This document shows positions 10,261 through 16,706 of a stretch of 64,000 nt of DNA, piece after piece. Position numbers and translations under genes: made by a program. Source of the DNA: UBA2991 sp965221735 (GTDB lineage Bacteria; Chloroflexota; Dehalococcoidia; Tepidiformales; Tepidiformaceae); NCBI GenBank assembly GCA_965221735.1, contig OZ244910.1, positions 1,984,001 through 2,048,000 on the forward strand. Direction: 5' to 3'. Position 1 is the stretch's first letter; each line of letters opens with the position of its first letter. The notes under the pieces were generated by a model that was not told the DNA's origin, made no database searches, and saw nothing but the letters and a program-made list of their open reading frames with translations.

Positions 10261-10980
10261 TCAGCCGTTCAGATCGTTCCGGGAGGTCTGCACCGCATGG
10301 ACGTGGGCGAAGTCGTTCACCGAGAGCACGACCCGGCGGTCGCCGTCGACGCGCGCGGTCGTGATCGACGTGTGGTGGAGCGGGAATACCTGGTCGACGG
10401 CCGACGACAGGGTCTCGGAGAGGAAGTGGTTGATGACGCCGGCATGGCAGGCCACGACCACGCGCCGTCCCCGGTTGTCCCCGGCGATCTCGGCGATGGC
10501 GCCCGTGACGCGGCGGCGGAAGGCGGCCACGTCCTCGGCATCGGGCCAGATGGAGTCGAGGCCGGTGCGGTTCTGCTCGCGCATCAGCTCGACGAAGCGC
10601 TCGGCGCCGTAGTGGTCGATAACGCCGAGGTGCTGCGGGGCCTTCTGGAACTGCTCGATCTCGCGCAGACCCTCGTGGACGACCGGATCGAGGCCGTGGT
10701 GGCGCGCGATCTCCCCACCGGTCACGCGGGCGCGGCTGAGGGGGCTGCAGTAAACCGCGTCGATGGCGACCGTCGCGAGGCGTTCGCCGACGACCCGGGC
10801 CTGCTCGCGTCCAAGCTCGGACAGGGGCGCATCGACGACGTCGCCCATGGGCATGTTCGCCTGGAGCTGCTGCTCGCCGTGGCGGATGAGCAGCAGTTCG
10901 GTCATGCCCTCAAGGGATTCGATGAAGGGATTCTCAAGGTCGACGAGGCGTACGCGGCGCGGTTTCGCGGTGTCAGTCAT
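10261..10980 (-). CDS. Histidine phosphatase family protein (phosphoglycerate mutase-like)
   Basis: 239 residues from the ATG at 10980. A 25-residue leader precedes the catalytic core TELLLIRHGEQQ, whose RHG motif holds the phosphorylated His. Later elements fit the branch 1 fold: SPLSRARVTGGEIA near residue 100 and the second His region RRVVVACHAGVINHF near residue 190. The substrate is unknown; cobalamin-type, sugar phosphate and broad phosphatases all look alike. An internal ATG (MTELLL) is a possible alternative start, but the -10 hexamer eight bases before 10980 favours the longer form. Confidence 0.85.
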   Translation of the reverse strand: MTDTAKPRRVRLVDLENPFIESLEGMTELLLIRHGEQQLQANMPMGDVVDAPLSELGREQARVVGERLATVAIDAVYCSPLSRARVTGGEIARHHGLDPVVHEGLREIEQFQKAPQHLGVIDHYGAERFVELMREQNRTGLDSIWPDAEDVAAFRRRVTGAIAEIAGDNRGRRVVVACHAGVINHFLSETLSSAVDQVFPLHHTSITTARVDGDRRVVLSVNDFAHVHAVQTSRNDLNG

Positions 10981-10988
10981 CGCGGGGG

Positions 10989-10994
10989 AGGGTA
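10989..10994 (-). promoter_or_regulatory. -10-like TACCCT before the histidine phosphatase gene
   Basis: TACCCT on the minus strand ends eight bases before the ATG; the predicted transcript begins about two bases before it. No ribosome binding site is visible. Confidence 0.4.
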
Positions 10995-11046
10995 GCGCTC
11001 CCGCCGCGAAGGGGACAGTGCCGCGCCGGCAGGGGAGAATCCCCGC

Positions 11047-12123
11047 ATGGCGCTCGACCTGGACCCCGGGCTGGGAGCGGTGGGCAACCCCGCGCTCGTG
11101 AAGACGATCATCGAGGAGATGGACGGCGGGGCGATCCCGTTCGAGCGGTTCATGGAGCTGGCGCTGTACCACCCGGAGCACGGCTACTACCGCAAGCCGG
11201 GACGTATCGGCACGGGCGGGGACTTCCTCACGAGCCCGGCCATCCACCCGATGTTCGGCTGGGCGGCAGGGGGCTGGTGCGAATGGGTCTGGGAGGCGCT
11301 GGGGCGGCCGACACCGTTCACGATCATCGAACCGGGGGCTGGGGAGGGGGCGCTCGCGACCTCGCTGCTGGACTGGGCCGAGGGGCGGGGGGGCGACTTC
11401 GCCGGGGCGCTGCGGTACGTCGCCATCGAGCCGAACGCGCGGGGTTCGGACGCGCGCATCGAGTGGCGCGACGAGGCGCCGCCGGTGGCGGAGGCGGGGG
11501 TCGTGCTCTCGAACGAGCTGTTCGACGCGCTCCCCGTGCGGCTGTTCGAGGTCGAGGGGCGGGGACCGGTCGAGGTCTGGGTGCGCTGGGACGGGGAGGC
11601 GTTCGTCGAGGCCCGGGGTGGGGTCGCGACGATCGATGGGGCGCCTGCCGCCGGGCGGTTCGAGGTGAGCGGCCGCGCCCACGCGACGATGCTGGCGATG
11701 TGCGACCTGGTCGAGCGCGGGGCGGTGCTGACGTTCGACTACGGGTATCCGGAAGAGGAGCTGTGGGCGGACTGGCGGACGCAGGGAACGCTGCTCTGCT
11801 TCCGCCGGCACACGGCGCACGAGGATCCGTACCGGCACGTGGGCGAGCAGGATCTGACCGCGCACGTGAACCTCTCCGAGCTGGAGCTGGCGATGGAGCT
11901 GGCGGGGTTCACCGCGTTCGCGCCGGTCACGCAGGCGGCGTTCCTGACCGAAGCGGGACTGGGCAGCCTGGTCGAGAGCGTGCGGGAGGACCTGCCCGAG
12001 TACTTCGCGCGGCGGCGGGCGTTCCAGCAGCTCACGGACGCGGCGGGGCTGGGGCGCATCCGCGTGCTCGCGGGGACGCGGGGAGTGGAGGGCGTGCCGC
12101 CCGGGTTCGAGGGGACGGCGTGA
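11047..12123 (+). CDS. MidA/NDUFAF7-type SAM-dependent methyltransferase
   Basis: 358 residues matching the DUF185/MidA family. The N-terminus has the family pattern IPFERFMELALYHPEHGYY, followed by GGDFLTSPAIHPMFG. The SAM-binding glycine motif is IIEPGAGEGALATSLL near residue 95, and LSNELFDALPVRLFEV lies near 155. LTFDYGYPEEELW is also conserved in the family. Mitochondrial homologues dimethylate an arginine on the NDUFS2 subunit of complex I; the bacterial substrate is generally unknown. It starts a plus-strand pair with the following peroxiredoxin gene (GTGA overlap) and is divergent from the phosphatase gene. Confidence 0.88.
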   Translation: MALDLDPGLGAVGNPALVKTIIEEMDGGAIPFERFMELALYHPEHGYYRKPGRIGTGGDFLTSPAIHPMFGWAAGGWCEWVWEALGRPTPFTIIEPGAGEGALATSLLDWAEGRGGDFAGALRYVAIEPNARGSDARIEWRDEAPPVAEAGVVLSNELFDALPVRLFEVEGRGPVEVWVRWDGEAFVEARGGVATIDGAPAAGRFEVSGRAHATMLAMCDLVERGAVLTFDYGYPEEELWADWRTQGTLLCFRRHTAHEDPYRHVGEQDLTAHVNLSELELAMELAGFTAFAPVTQAAFLTEAGLGSLVESVREDLPEYFARRRAFQQLTDAAGLGRIRVLAGTRGVEGVPPGFEGTA

Positions 12124-12635
12124 GCGCCGAGAAGCGCGAGCCGGCCACCAGCTCGCCGCCTCGCGAGGGACCCATTACGCCGGGCGAGCGGGCGCCCCTC
12201 TTCCACCTGCCGGCCGTGACGACGGAGGCGGAGCAGATCGAGGTGTCGTTCGAGGACGTGCTCGCGGACGGGGACGTGCTGCTGGTCTTCTACCAGGACG
12301 ACGGCATGCCGATCTGCACGAGCGAGCTGAAGGCGTTCGCGCAGGAGCACGAGACCCTGCGAAGCGCCGGGGTGCAGGTGTTCGGGATGAACACGAACGG
12401 GCTGGGGTCGCACGCGCGCTTTCAGGAGCGGGACCGCTTCCCGTTCCCGCTCTTCAGCGACTTCTTCGGCGATGTCGTGAAGGCGTACGGGCTGTGGGAC
12501 GAGGACGAGCGGAAGTCGCGGCGGGCGCTGGTGTTGGTGGGAGGCGACGGGGTGGTGCGGTACGTGGAGCCGCACTTCAATCCGGGGAACCTTGCGGCCT
12601 TTGAGGCCGTCTTCGCCGAACTGGGGCTGGCCTAG
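12120..12635 (+). CDS. Peroxiredoxin-like thioredoxin-fold protein with altered active site
   Basis: 171 residues from a GTG overlapping the previous stop. The AhpC/TSA fold is clear: PGERAPLFHLPAV, then VLLVFYQDDGMPICTSELKA, VQVFGMNTNGLGSHARF, and FPFPLFSDFFGDVVKAYG. There is a single Cys in the protein, so it would be a 1-Cys enzyme. The universal PxxxTxxC active-site motif reads QDDGMPIC, with Gln for Pro and Met for the catalytic Thr. That makes normal peroxidase activity doubtful although the peroxidatic Cys is kept. It is coupled to the MidA-like gene. Confidence 0.82.
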   Translation: MSAEKREPATSSPPREGPITPGERAPLFHLPAVTTEAEQIEVSFEDVLADGDVLLVFYQDDGMPICTSELKAFAQEHETLRSAGVQVFGMNTNGLGSHARFQERDRFPFPLFSDFFGDVVKAYGLWDEDERKSRRALVLVGGDGVVRYVEPHFNPGNLAAFEAVFAELGLA

Positions 12636-12717
12636 CGACTCGACCCCAGCGGAGTGCTGGCCTACGGTGTCGGGAAGCCGCAAGGGGGCGAACGCGGCGG
12701 GCCGACGGGAGACGTGC

Positions 12718-13515
12718 ATGACGCGCAAGGGACTACTCATCGGGGGAGGCGTGGCCGCGGTGGCGGTCATCGCCGTCGCGATCTTCCTGGTCTACTGGCT
12801 CGTGATCCGGGACGACTCGCCGCCCGCCGTGGACCTCCAGCAGGCGGTCTCCACGGTGGAGGACGAAGCGACGCCGGACGCAACGCCAACCCCCAGGGCC
12901 ACCGCAGCTGCGACCGAAGCCGCGACCGCAACGGCCGCTGCCACGACCGCCGCGAGCCAGCCGGAGGCGGAGGCCGCAAGCGTCGACGGGACGTGGACGC
13001 TCGCGGACGAGGGCGAGAGCTTTGTCGGCTACCGGGTCGAGGAGGAGCTGGCCACGATCGGCTACAAGGAAGCGGTCGGTAGGAGCCCGACGATCGAGGC
13101 GACGATCACAATCGCGGGCGGGCAGCTCACGGGCGTGACGGTGACCGCCGACCTGCGCGATCTGAAGAGCGACGACTCCCGGCGAGACGGGGCGATTCGC
13201 AACCAGGCGCTGGAGTCGAACGCGTTCCCGGAGGCCACCTTCGAGCTGACGGAGCCTCTCGCGGTGCCCGACGGCCTCGCGGCAGGGGACCCGATCAGCG
13301 TCGAGGCGCAGGGCACGCTCACGCTCCACGGCGTCACGCGGGAGGTGACGATCCCGCTCGAGGCGGAGCTGACGAACGGCGTGATGGTGATCGTCGGTTC
13401 GCTGCCGATCGTGTTCGCGGACTACGACATCGACCAGCCGCGGTCGCCGATCCTGGTCTCGATCGAGGACAACGGCGTGATGGAACTGCAGCTGTTCCTG
13501 GTGCGAGGGCCGTAG
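12718..13515 (+). CDS. Membrane-anchored YceI-like domain protein
   Basis: 265 residues from the ATG at 12718, preceded by GGGAGA. The N-terminus is a signal-anchor helix (residues about 5-27). A linker of about 60 residues rich in Ala, Thr and Pro crosses to a YceI domain beginning DGTWTLADEGESFVGYRVEEE. The domain has the alternating beta pattern of the lipocalin-like fold: ITIAGGQLTGVTVTADLRDL, the conserved SDDSRRDGAIRNQALES, and GTLTLHGVTREVTIPLE. Family members bind isoprenoid chains. The cargo here is unknown. It faces outside the membrane. Confidence 0.88.
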   Translation: MTRKGLLIGGGVAAVAVIAVAIFLVYWLVIRDDSPPAVDLQQAVSTVEDEATPDATPTPRATAAATEAATATAAATTAASQPEAEAASVDGTWTLADEGESFVGYRVEEELATIGYKEAVGRSPTIEATITIAGGQLTGVTVTADLRDLKSDDSRRDGAIRNQALESNAFPEATFELTEPLAVPDGLAAGDPISVEAQGTLTLHGVTREVTIPLEAELTNGVMVIVGSLPIVFADYDIDQPRSPILVSIEDNGVMELQLFLVRGP

Positions 13516-13568
13516 CGATGGGGGGCTCGTTGACGCGGCAAGCCCGGCGTTCCAGCATGGAGGGACGC

Positions 13569-13943
13569 ATGGCCGCCTACTCCGACATGGTGATCGACCA
13601 CTTCGAGAACCCGCGAAACGCGGGCGAGATGGACGCGCCCGACGGCGAGGCAACGGTACGCAATCCGGTCTGCGGCGACCGCATGCAGGTGATGCTTCGG
13701 ATCGACGGCGGGCGCATCGCGAAGATGCAGTGGCTGACGCGCGGTTGCCCACCCGCCATCGCCACGAGCTCCTGGACGAGCGAGCACGTGGAGGGGTGGA
13801 CGCTGGCGGAGGCGGAGGCGCTTACTCGGGAGGCGATCGCGGAGGGAATCGGGGGGCTGCCGAAGGACAAGGTGCACTGCAGCGTGCTGGCTGCGGATGC
13901 GCTGAGGCGGGCGATCGCGGACTACCGCACGCGGACGGGCTGA
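13569..13943 (+). CDS. IscU/SufU-type iron-sulfur cluster scaffold protein
   Basis: 124 residues from the ATG at 13569, which follows GGAGGG by a few bases; longer in-frame starts have no ribosome site. The N-terminus YSDMVIDHFENPRNAG is the classic IscU opening. All three cluster-ligand cysteines are present: NPVCGDRM with the stabilising Asp after it, TRGCPPAIATSS, and KVHCSVLA, where His precedes the third Cys as in IscU. No cysteine desulfurase gene is nearby, so its sulfur donor must be encoded elsewhere. Confidence 0.88.
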   Translation: MAAYSDMVIDHFENPRNAGEMDAPDGEATVRNPVCGDRMQVMLRIDGGRIAKMQWLTRGCPPAIATSSWTSEHVEGWTLAEAEALTREAIAEGIGGLPKDKVHCSVLAADALRRAIADYRTRTG

Positions 13944-13979
13944 CGCGGCTCCGTCTGTGCATTTGGTCACAAGCGGTCG

Positions 13980-13985
13980 TATGAT
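13980..13985 (+). promoter_or_regulatory. -10-like TATGAT before the small membrane protein gene
   Basis: TATGAT lies about 30 bases before the ATG, with GGAGG between them. The nearest TTGGTC is only 11 bases upstream, too close to be a standard -35, so support rests on the hexamer and an AT-richer local stretch. Confidence 0.35.
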
Positions 13986-14015
13986 GCGACCACCGGCACC
14001 GGAGGCGCCCTCGCA

Positions 14016-14234
14016 ATGATCGATTCCCTGCCCGCCCTCTACAGCCCGACCGCGCTCGGAGTGATCTTCGTGCTGATCTGGGCGGCGACATCGGTGGTCG
14101 TGACGATCCCGGCCTTCGCGACGCGGGGCACGCCACAGCTCGTGTGGTTCGGGGCGGCGGGATTCATCCTCACGGTCGAGGCAGCCGTGCTTGTTACCCT
14201 GGCCGTGCTCAACAGCCAGGGCAAGATTTTCTAG
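14016..14234 (+). CDS. Small two-helix membrane protein, unknown function
   Basis: 72 residues with two strong hydrophobic helices (about residues 13-33 and 44-66) separated by a short loop TRGTPQLVW. There are almost no charged residues and the C-terminus is NSQGKIF. A GGAGG lies about ten bases before the ATG. I do not recognise a family. It is convergent with the small HTH gene that follows and is preceded by a possible promoter of its own, so it is likely a separate transcription unit. Confidence 0.65.
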   Translation: MIDSLPALYSPTALGVIFVLIWAATSVVVTIPAFATRGTPQLVWFGAAGFILTVEAAVLVTLAVLNSQGKIF

Positions 14235-14266
14235 GTTCCCGTTCCAGTTACAGGAAGCGTTAAGCG

Positions 14267-14479
14267 TTACAAAAGGCGGCGGATCGGCTTTCGGCCCGGT
14301 CGCGGGTCGTAGTTGCTCTTGAACATCTCGAGCTTGTCGCGCTCGATGAGGTACTTACCGGCGAAGAGCGTCGCGGGAATCTTCTTCTGTTTGATCAGGC
14401 GGCGCAGGCTCTGCGGGTGGATCGAGAGCTCGCGGGCCGATTCGACGAGGTCAAGGTAGTCGTCAAAAGGGGTCGTCAT
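14267..14479 (-). CDS. Small excisionase/MerR-like helix-turn-helix protein
   Basis: 70 residues from the ATG at 14479, which has GGAG nine bases upstream; an ATG three codons earlier has poorer spacing. The core LVESARELSIHPQSLRRLIK followed by KKIPATLFAGKYLIERDKLE is the winged-HTH layout of DNA-binding excisionases: helix, turn, recognition helix, then a short wing ending in a Trp/Tyr-type strand. The basic tail RPGRKPIRRLL could add DNA contacts. No integrase, phage or plasmid gene is adjacent, so a chromosomal regulator role is more likely than excision. A clear promoter lies upstream. Confidence 0.75.
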   Translation of the reverse strand: MTTPFDDYLDLVESARELSIHPQSLRRLIKQKKIPATLFAGKYLIERDKLEMFKSNYDPRPGRKPIRRLL

Positions 14480-14541
14480 AGCCGTCATCTCCGCTTACCC
14501 GGATCGCGGGGTGTGAAACGATAATCCGAGTAGGCAATAAA

Positions 14542-14570
14542 AATCTACCATCGCCTCGTCTTTATGTCGA
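14542..14570 (-). promoter_or_regulatory. Promoter for the small HTH gene
   Basis: Minus-strand TCGACA (14565-14570, five of six -35 positions) and TAGATT (14542-14547, four of six -10 positions) are separated by exactly 17 bases, in a visibly AT-rich gap. It gives a leader of about 55 bases. Confidence 0.5.
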
Positions 14571-14607
14571 AACCTTAACGGGGAGTGGCCCCTGAGCGGG
14601 GTTCGGC

Positions 14608-14613
14608 TATCCT
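14608..14613 (+). promoter_or_regulatory. -10-like TATCCT before the HAD-like gene
   Basis: TATCCT ends seven bases before the ATG at 14621, the arrangement expected for a leaderless transcript. It also decides between this ATG and an in-frame GTG at 14585. Confidence 0.4.
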
Positions 14614-14620
14614 GCCGCGG

Positions 14621-15268
14621 ATGGCGTCGGTGTTGTGGCTGGATTTCGAGGGGGTCGTGGTGGAGGCGGGCCTGACCGAGGCCATCATCGCGGAGTTCGG
14701 CGCGCCTCAGTCCACGGCGGGCGGCGACGGTTCCGAGCGGTCGCTGGCGGCGGCGATGGCGGCGTTCGAAGCGCCCCGCGAGGAGGTGGAGTCGCGCGTG
14801 CGCGAGCTGGCAAGGCTGCGCCCCGGTTTCGAGGAACTGGTGGGCTGGGCGCAGTGGCACGGCTGGCTCCCGATCGTGATCAGCACCGCTCCCGACGTGT
14901 GCGTCGAGACCGTGCTCGAGGACCCCGGCTTCGATCGCGTGACGCGGCACTGCGGGCGGACGCGGCAGGTCTACCGGTGGCGGTTGACCTACGCGAGCCC
15001 GCGGGGGGTGGAGCTGGAGGAGGGATTCCTGCTGTCGTATGCAGCCGCGCTGCGCGATGCGGGGGACCTGGTGGTGTACGTGGGCGAGCAGCCGGGAGGC
15101 CAGCAGGCGGCCGGGATGGCGTTCGCGAGCTGCACGGGGGGGCCATTGCAGGAAGCGCTGGGCGAGGGCGAGCGAGCGCACGGGTTCGCCGCACTGGACG
15201 AGGTGCGGGATGTGCTGGAACGGGAAGGGGAGGCGTGGAAGGCGGCCTTCGCCTCGTCGAGGGGTTAG
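14621..15268 (+). CDS. HAD-superfamily-like protein with substituted catalytic motif
   Basis: 215 residues. The order of elements follows a HAD phosphatase of the phosphoserine phosphatase/MtnX type: motif I region SVLWLDFEGVVVEAG at the very N-terminus, motif II-like PIVISTAPDVC near residue 87, and a motif IV-like VVYVGEQPGGQQAAGMAFA near residue 150. However, motif I reads DFE instead of DxD, losing the usual acid/base Asp, and the motif IV acidic pair of Asp residues is replaced by Glu and Gln. It may bind but not hydrolyse phosphates, or use altered chemistry. Its substrate is unknown. Confidence 0.6.
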   Translation: MASVLWLDFEGVVVEAGLTEAIIAEFGAPQSTAGGDGSERSLAAAMAAFEAPREEVESRVRELARLRPGFEELVGWAQWHGWLPIVISTAPDVCVETVLEDPGFDRVTRHCGRTRQVYRWRLTYASPRGVELEEGFLLSYAAALRDAGDLVVYVGEQPGGQQAAGMAFASCTGGPLQEALGEGERAHGFAALDEVRDVLEREGEAWKAAFASSRG

Positions 15269-15284
15269 GCCCCACGCTGCTCCG

Positions 15285-15860
15285 CTAGAGGTCGCAGGAC
15301 ATGATCACGAGGTCGCGGGCGTTGCCGTCGCGGTCGATCACCCAGCCCTCCAGGGTGGCCTGGTAGCGGAAGCCGAGGCGCTCGAACACCACCCGGGCGC
15401 CTTCCTGGTCGACCGTCATCTGCGCGCTGAGCTTGGTGACCCCGAGGGCGGGCGCGATCTGGCGAATCTCGGTCGCGAGCAGCCCGCCCATGCCGGTCCC
15501 GCGGTATTTGGAGTCCACGTTGATGCGGATCTCGCCGATGTGGCGGGTCCAGCGGGCGGGGCGGGTCCAGCGGGCCGGCTCGGTGTGCAGGCTGCAGTAC
15601 CCCACGATGTGCCCCTCGACGCGGGCGATGATGGTGAACGTGTCTCCGGTCGTCACCTCGGCCAGCCAGGCGTCGACGGTTGCGGGAGAGGTGATGTCTT
15701 CCCTCAGGAAGAGGAGGACGTCTTCATCGAGTCCCCTGGTGAACTCGAGCATGTCCTCGCGGTCGCCGTCTTCGAACGTGTGGAAAGTCGCGGGTGTCCC
15801 ATCACGCAGCTCGACTTCCTTGGGGTAGCGGGCGGTGATGTTTCGGATAGAGGAGGTCAT
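15285..15860 (-). CDS. GNAT family N-acetyltransferase (paralogue 1)
   Basis: 191 residues from the ATG at 15860; the in-frame GTG nine bases earlier would lie before the predicted transcript start. The GNAT fold is clear: VIARVEGHIVGYCSLHTEP (strand 4 region) and the acetyl-CoA loop INVDSKYRGTGMGGLLATEI with the R/QxxGxG/A signature. LGVTKLSAQMTVDQEGARVV and FERLGFRYQATLEGWVID follow. It is clearly paralogous to the adjacent downstream-numbered gene over its full length. The acyl acceptor is unknown. Confidence 0.85.
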   Translation of the reverse strand: MTSSIRNITARYPKEVELRDGTPATFHTFEDGDREDMLEFTRGLDEDVLLFLREDITSPATVDAWLAEVTTGDTFTIIARVEGHIVGYCSLHTEPARWTRPARWTRHIGEIRINVDSKYRGTGMGGLLATEIRQIAPALGVTKLSAQMTVDQEGARVVFERLGFRYQATLEGWVIDRDGNARDLVIMSCDL

Positions 15861-15869
15861 GGCCCGCAC

Positions 15870-15875
15870 AGTATA
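15870..15875 (-). promoter_or_regulatory. -10-like TATACT before GNAT paralogue 1
   Basis: TATACT on the minus strand ends nine bases before the ATG. No ribosome binding site lies between, consistent with a near-leaderless mRNA. Confidence 0.45.
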
Positions 15876-15917
15876 GATTCCCCGACCGGTATCTGAGTCT
15901 GGCTGAGCAGCCCGGCG

Positions 15918-16475
15918 CTAGATTTCGCGGGCCATGATGAGCAGGTCGAGGTCGCGGCCGTCGCGATCCATGACCCAGCCGGGGAGGATGGCCTGGTAGC
16001 GGAACCCGAGGCGCTCGAACACGGTCCTGGCGGTGAGCTGGTCGACGGGCATCTGCGCGCTCAGGGTGCGGATACCGAAGGCGGGGGCGACGGCGCGAAT
16101 CTCGCCGGCGAGGAGGCCCCCGAGGCCCGTGCCGCGGTAGTCGGGGTGCACATTGATGCGTATCTCGCCGACGTGCCGGGTCCAGCGGGCGGGCTCGGTG
16201 TGCAAGCTCCCATAGCCGACGATGCGATCGCCGACCTCGGCGATGACGGTGAAGGTTTCGCCCTTCTCCACGTCGTCCAGCCAGCCATCGACGACAGCGG
16301 GGGAGGTGATGTCCTCCCGCAGGAAGAGCAGGTCCTCCTCCTCGAGCGCGCGGGCGAAGCCGATGAGGTGATCGCGGTCGGCGGGCACGACCGGCCGGAA
16401 CACCACGGCGGTGCTGTCGCGCAGCAGGTCGTTGGTGGGGTAGCGAAACGCGAGATCCTCGCGGGTGAGCGTCAT
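15918..16475 (-). CDS. GNAT family N-acetyltransferase (paralogue 2)
   Basis: 185 residues. It shares the whole domain layout with its neighbour: LLFLREDITSPAVVDGWLDD, GYGSLHTEPARWTRHVGEI, the acetyl-CoA loop INVHPDYRGTGLGGLLAGEI, and a C-terminal VMDRDGRDLDLLIM. The two copies lie in tandem and each has its own -10 hexamer nine bases before the ATG, so the duplication probably included the promoter. The conserved LHTEPARW segment between them may form part of a shared acceptor site. Substrate unknown. Confidence 0.85.
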   Translation of the reverse strand: MTLTREDLAFRYPTNDLLRDSTAVVFRPVVPADRDHLIGFARALEEEDLLFLREDITSPAVVDGWLDDVEKGETFTVIAEVGDRIVGYGSLHTEPARWTRHVGEIRINVHPDYRGTGLGGLLAGEIRAVAPAFGIRTLSAQMPVDQLTARTVFERLGFRYQAILPGWVMDRDGRDLDLLIMAREI

Positions 16476-16484
16476 GGCTGGGGC

Positions 16485-16512
16485 ATTCTAGCCAGTCCCC
16501 ATCCCTTCACAA
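16485..16512 (-). promoter_or_regulatory. Promoter of GNAT paralogue 2
   Basis: Minus-strand TTGTGA (plus 16507-16512) and TAGAAT (16485-16490) are 16 bases apart; each is close to consensus. The -10 overlaps the stop codon of the upstream Cys-rich gene, and the ATG follows nine bases later. Confidence 0.55.
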
Positions 16513-16706
16513 GGGGGGCCGCTTACGCCGCGGACGAAGGCGTGGCAAGTGGCGCGCGGAAGGGCGGGGTACTTTCGCAGGGAGGCGTCTGCGGCGGCCT
16601 GCCCGCACAGCCAGAAGGTCGACCCGCGGCCGCTGCGCACGACGCGCGCGTGCTCGCACAGGCTGCAGAGACCGACGGCGGGATCGAAGGTGGGCGACTC
16701 GCTCAC
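16488..16706 (-). CDS. Small Cys-rich (putative zinc-binding) protein
   Basis: 72 residues. It contains CSLC near residue 14, a lone Cys in FWLCGQA near 34, and a fourth in RATCHAF near 54, a spacing that could bind one zinc ion. The segment HARVVRSGRGSTFWLC, then KYPALPRATCHAF, is a pattern I associate with small conserved proteins of unknown function in high-GC bacteria. It overlaps the pheT stop by four bases and so is probably co-transcribed with pheST, though no functional link to tRNA charging is evident. Confidence 0.7.
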   Translation of the reverse strand: MSESPTFDPAVGLCSLCEHARVVRSGRGSTFWLCGQAAADASLRKYPALPRATCHAFVRGVSGPPCEGMGTG

